The notes below the pieces were generated by a model. The model was not told the DNA's origin, searched no databases, and saw only the letters and a program-made list of their open reading frames with translations. From Pigoraptor vietnamica (Eukaryota; Opisthokonta; Filasterea), in contig CALSCQ010002507.1 of the NCBI GenBank assembly GCA_943704525.1, positions 1-22,149 on the forward strand: a stretch of 22,149 nt of DNA, written 5' to 3'. Both the position numbers and the translations under genes were made by a program. Below are positions 19,110-22,149 of this stretch, in pieces. Each line of letters starts with the position of its first letter. The stretch's first letter is position 1.

Positions 19110-22100
19110 TCACACGACGAGCGAGTTCCTGCGGACGGCTTCCCCGCCGTGCTCGTCCTCGTCGCGCTTGATAATGTTCAAAAACACGTCCTCCAGCGTC
19201 GTCATCTTAATGCCCCAGTCGGTGACGCCGGCCGCAGGACCCTCGCGTTCGATGCGTTCAAACAGCGCAGAGACGTTCACGTGCTCCTTTGGCACGGCGT
19301 ACGCCAGCGTCCCCGCAAACGCCTCGAACAGCGTCGCGTGCGGGCACACAGCTGCCACAAACTCGCGCACGGAGGGAATCGATGCCTCGGTCGTGTTGAA
19401 GAGCAGCTGGTAGCCGCGCCCAAACTTGTTCTTAAGGTGGAGCTGCGACCCGATGCACTTGAGGCGGCCACGTGACATGATCCCAATGCGCGTGCACAGG
19501 CGGTCGGCCTCGTCCATCCCGTGCGTCGTGAGGATCATCGAGTGGTCCTTCTTGACGTTCTCGAGCACCTCCCACACGCTGTGCCGCGCCTTCGGGTCGA
19601 GGCCCGTCGTGGGCTCGTCGAGAAAGACGATAGCGGGATCGCCGATGATCGAGATGGCGAGAGAGAGGCGCCGCTTCATGCCGCCGGAGAGGTTCTTGGA
19701 TAGGCGGTCCTGCGCGTCGAACAGGTTCACCTGGCGCAGCGCAATGTCGACCTTCTCGTTCTCGAGAGCGCGCGGGACGCCCTTGAGGCGGGCATAGAAG
19801 AGGAGGTGCTCGCGGGACGTGAGGTCGTCGCTGAGTATGTCGAACTGCGGGCACACGCCGATGCGGAGGTGGATCTTGTCCATGTCCGTGCGGAGGTCGA
19901 ACCCGGCGATCCGCGCCGTCCCCTTCGTCGGCTCGTACAGCCCCGTCAGCACAGAGATGAGCGTCTGCGATGGCGTAACGATGGAAAGGGTGTGAGCAAT
20001 TAAAGAGAAGGATAAAGTGAACGAATGCCACGGTTACATCAACAGAACAGCGCACATGCATTGACACAGCCCCAGCCTGCTCTGTCTGCGCCACAACAGC
20101 CCCAAATAATGTGAACGAGCACCCCACCGTCTTCCCGGCGCCGTTGGCCCCGAGCAGCCCAAAGCACTCTCCCTTCTCGACCGCAAACGAGACGTTGCGG
20201 ACGGCGACGTGGGGCTTCCCGTTCCCGCCCTTGCGCGGGGGATACTCCTTGAGGATCGACTGGATGACGACGGGGCATGCCTCCGACACGCGGTTGGCGG
20301 CAATACGCTCCGACTCCTCGAGCACGTCCTCGTCCACGTACGTCGAGTCGTGCTGACAAGAGGGAAAGTGTTAGCGATAGGCCTGTCACCCTCAAGAAAC
20401 GTGTCCTGCACTCGAGTCCGCACAAACAGATAGACGTGTAAACATGATAACACGAGTGACAATTGACTCACCATCAGACTGGCGGCCGACGGAGCGCGCC
20501 CGCGGCCGACTTCGTCGATGGCGACGTGCGTCTCGTCCGACGCAGAGACCTCGTAAAGCGACGCCACCGAGCTATTGAGGGCCCCGTAGCCCTTCGGCCG
20601 GCAGCACCACGCCTTGAGGCGGCGGAAGGGCTTGAGGAAGCAGAACATCGGGTGGAGGGGCACGCCGTACTGGCGCGGGAAGACGAGCGAGAAGTACGCC
20701 GCAAGCAGACCAAAGAGGAGGCTGCCGACCCACACATAGACGAACGAAACGGTGAGCTGCGTGCCCGGCGAGAGCTCGGAGAGGCCGAAGCAGCGGTAGC
20801 TTCCGCACGCGTCGTTCATGATGTAGAGGATACGGTAGAAGGCGAAGGGCGGGAAGATCATGTAGTTGAAGCTCGGCGTCGTGTCCGACGGGAAAATGTC
20901 GAGCGTCTCGACAACGTTCGACGTGATCACGGCGCCGATGACGAGGAGGTACGAGACGACCGTCGCCGTCTTTGCGTTGGAGAAGAACGTAGAGAAGAAG
21001 AAGGCGACCATGATCTCGGCGTGTCCCCACGCGAGGAAGACGACGAGCAGGAGAAAGTTGTTCGATTGCGTGAAGAGGCGCATCTTGAACCCGTGCGACG
21101 TCGCAAAAATCATCGCGAGGATGCACAGGTAGAGCATGTAGTTGTAGACGTACGTGATGAGCCAGTAGACGCGCTCCTTCAGCCCGGACATCTCCATCAT
21201 CATGAGCTGCCGTTCTTGCTTGTCCTTCACAATGTTGCTCACAAACACGGGGAGGAGGAAGGACGCCGCAAACGAGAAGCAGAAGCCGCCCGCGAGCGAC
21301 ACGACGTCCACCGTCGTCTTCTGCGTGTAGTCGGGCATGTTCACGACGAGCGTCCGGATGATCGGCGTCATCTTAAGATCCCCCGTAATCCCCAGCTTCA
21401 TGCGGAGAATCGCGTTGCTCACAAACGTCAGGAGGTTCGAGCGACGCTGCGTCTCGTAGCCCGTCTGGTCAAACTCGAACGAGTTAGCGACGACGGTGAA
21501 CGGCACCGTCCCCATCGGGGTCGTGCGCGTCCCGACGGCGTCCGTGTTGAGCGTCGGGAACTCGAGCCCGCCGAACGGACGCACGCGGTCCAGCTCGCCC
21601 ATGACGACGAGGCGCAGGATCTCCTGCATCTGCTCAAAGTTCTGGCCGGCGATGCTATACGTCGCGTTGTAAATCTTGTTCATCTTTCCCTGCTTCACGG
21701 GCGCCCACGCGTAGTACTCCTTCATCGTCGCCGCCACGCGCGCGTTGAACCACGACGGACCCTCTGAGTCGAGAAACGCGGGAAAGTACTCGTAGCGGCT
21801 CGGTGGCTGCGCCGGCGGGTTCAGGTATTGCGCAAAGACGTCCATGTCGAAGATAAGGCGCGGCTGCATCTGCGCAAGGAGCCCGGTGCGCGTGCCGTCC
21901 GGGTACGCCGCGCCGAGGAACGCCTTCGTCTTTGCATCGGGCGCGTAGACGTAGTAAAGCGGGTTCTGGACCATGAAATCGTAGGGGGTGAGGGGCTGGC
22001 TCGAGTTGATGATGGAAGGGAAGCCGGGGATGGGGAGGCTGATGAGGTTCACGCCGAGCGTGCACGAGTCCTGGGGGTCGAAAAAGCTCGAGCACGGGAC

Positions 22101-22114
22101 TGTGTTGTACGTGT
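19110..22114 (-). CDS. ABC transporter, ABCA family (5' truncated)
   Basis: Exons 22114-20472, 20352-20128 and 19964-19110 join in phase to 906 visible residues ending in TGA. The N-terminal start lies beyond the contig; an acceptor with a good pyrimidine tract (tgcaatcag) marks 22114. Residues about 1-240 of the visible part form a large, probably extracytoplasmic loop. About six hydrophobic segments follow (from GFCFSFAASFLLPVFVSNI to VYVWVGSLLFGLLAAYF). KDKQERQLMMMEMSGLKE after the first is typical of ABCA transporters. The nucleotide-binding domain has Walker A GANGAGKTT, Q-loop CPQFD, signature LSGGMKRRLS, Walker B IVFLDEPTTGLDP and H-loop LTTHGMDEAD, all intact. The chain ends soon after this single domain, so it is either a half-size transporter, as in plant ATH and Dictyostelium ABCA proteins, or the second half of a full one. 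Lipid transport is the family role; the substrate here is unknown. An intron splits Walker A between its two Thr codons. Confidence 0.93.
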
Positions 22115-22142
22115 CTGATTGCAGAAGGAGAAGGGGGGTGGG

Positions 22143-22149
22143 AGATCGG
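22143..22149. other. Illumina adapter remnant, right contig end
   Basis: The last seven bases, AGATCGG, equal the start of the Illumina TruSeq adapter and are the inverse complement of bases 1-7. They probably are not genomic. The window therefore appears to be a whole contig, not an excerpt. Confidence 0.8.

Noticed and set aside
20463-21767. 434-codon plus-strand frame opposite the ABC transporter
   Set aside because: It is the reverse of the conserved transmembrane coding exon and has highly charged, repetitive sequence.
1-22149. Seven-base inverted terminal repeat of a linear element
   Set aside because: The bases equal the Illumina adapter, there is no transposase, polymerase or plasmid gene, and both end genes are ordinary truncated host genes.

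Overview
The window is GC-rich nuclear DNA from a eukaryote. It looks like one complete short-read contig: base 1 begins with CCGATCT and the last bases are AGATCGG, the two ends of the common Illumina adapter. The gene content suggests a free-living, flagellated unicellular eukaryote near Amoebozoa, apusomonads or unicellular opisthokonts. It has a true tyrosine kinase, a forkhead-like domain, a phosphorelay receiver domain and the intraflagellar-transport protein CLUAP1/IFT38, a mix not expected in animals or plants. The species cannot be named from this sequence alone.

Layout, left to right. (1) 63-917 (+): C-terminal end of a tyrosine kinase, cut by the contig edge. (2) 1645-4588 (-): CLUAP1/IFT38, ten exons, 415 residues, complete. 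(3) 4589-5266: divergent promoter region. (4) 5267-12822 (+): PRPF8, the core spliceosome protein, three exons, 2326 residues, complete; its last exon alone is 6.7 kb. (5) 13631-16406 (+): a 774-residue protein with a cyclic-nucleotide-binding domain, a forkhead-like winged helix and a C-terminal response-regulator receiver; this is the most novel object here. (6) 16980-18546 (+): mitochondrial glutamate-type carrier (SLC25), three exons, 312 residues. (7) 19110-22114 (-): C-terminal 906 residues of an ABCA-family ABC transporter, cut by the right edge.

The exon structures were built by hand from GT-AG sites, reading phase and recalled family sequence. All 19 inferred introns join in frame. 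Introns are short (94-455 nt) and many carry CA/GT or homopolymer tracts; 17 of 19 donors start GTG and only two start GTA. The kinase/CLUAP1 and carrier/ABC pairs are tail to tail, and CLUAP1/PRPF8 is head to head. The genes do not form one pathway; this is an ordinary compact protist gene neighbourhood with one unusual signalling protein. I saw no tRNA, rRNA, CRISPR array, transposon or viral relic.
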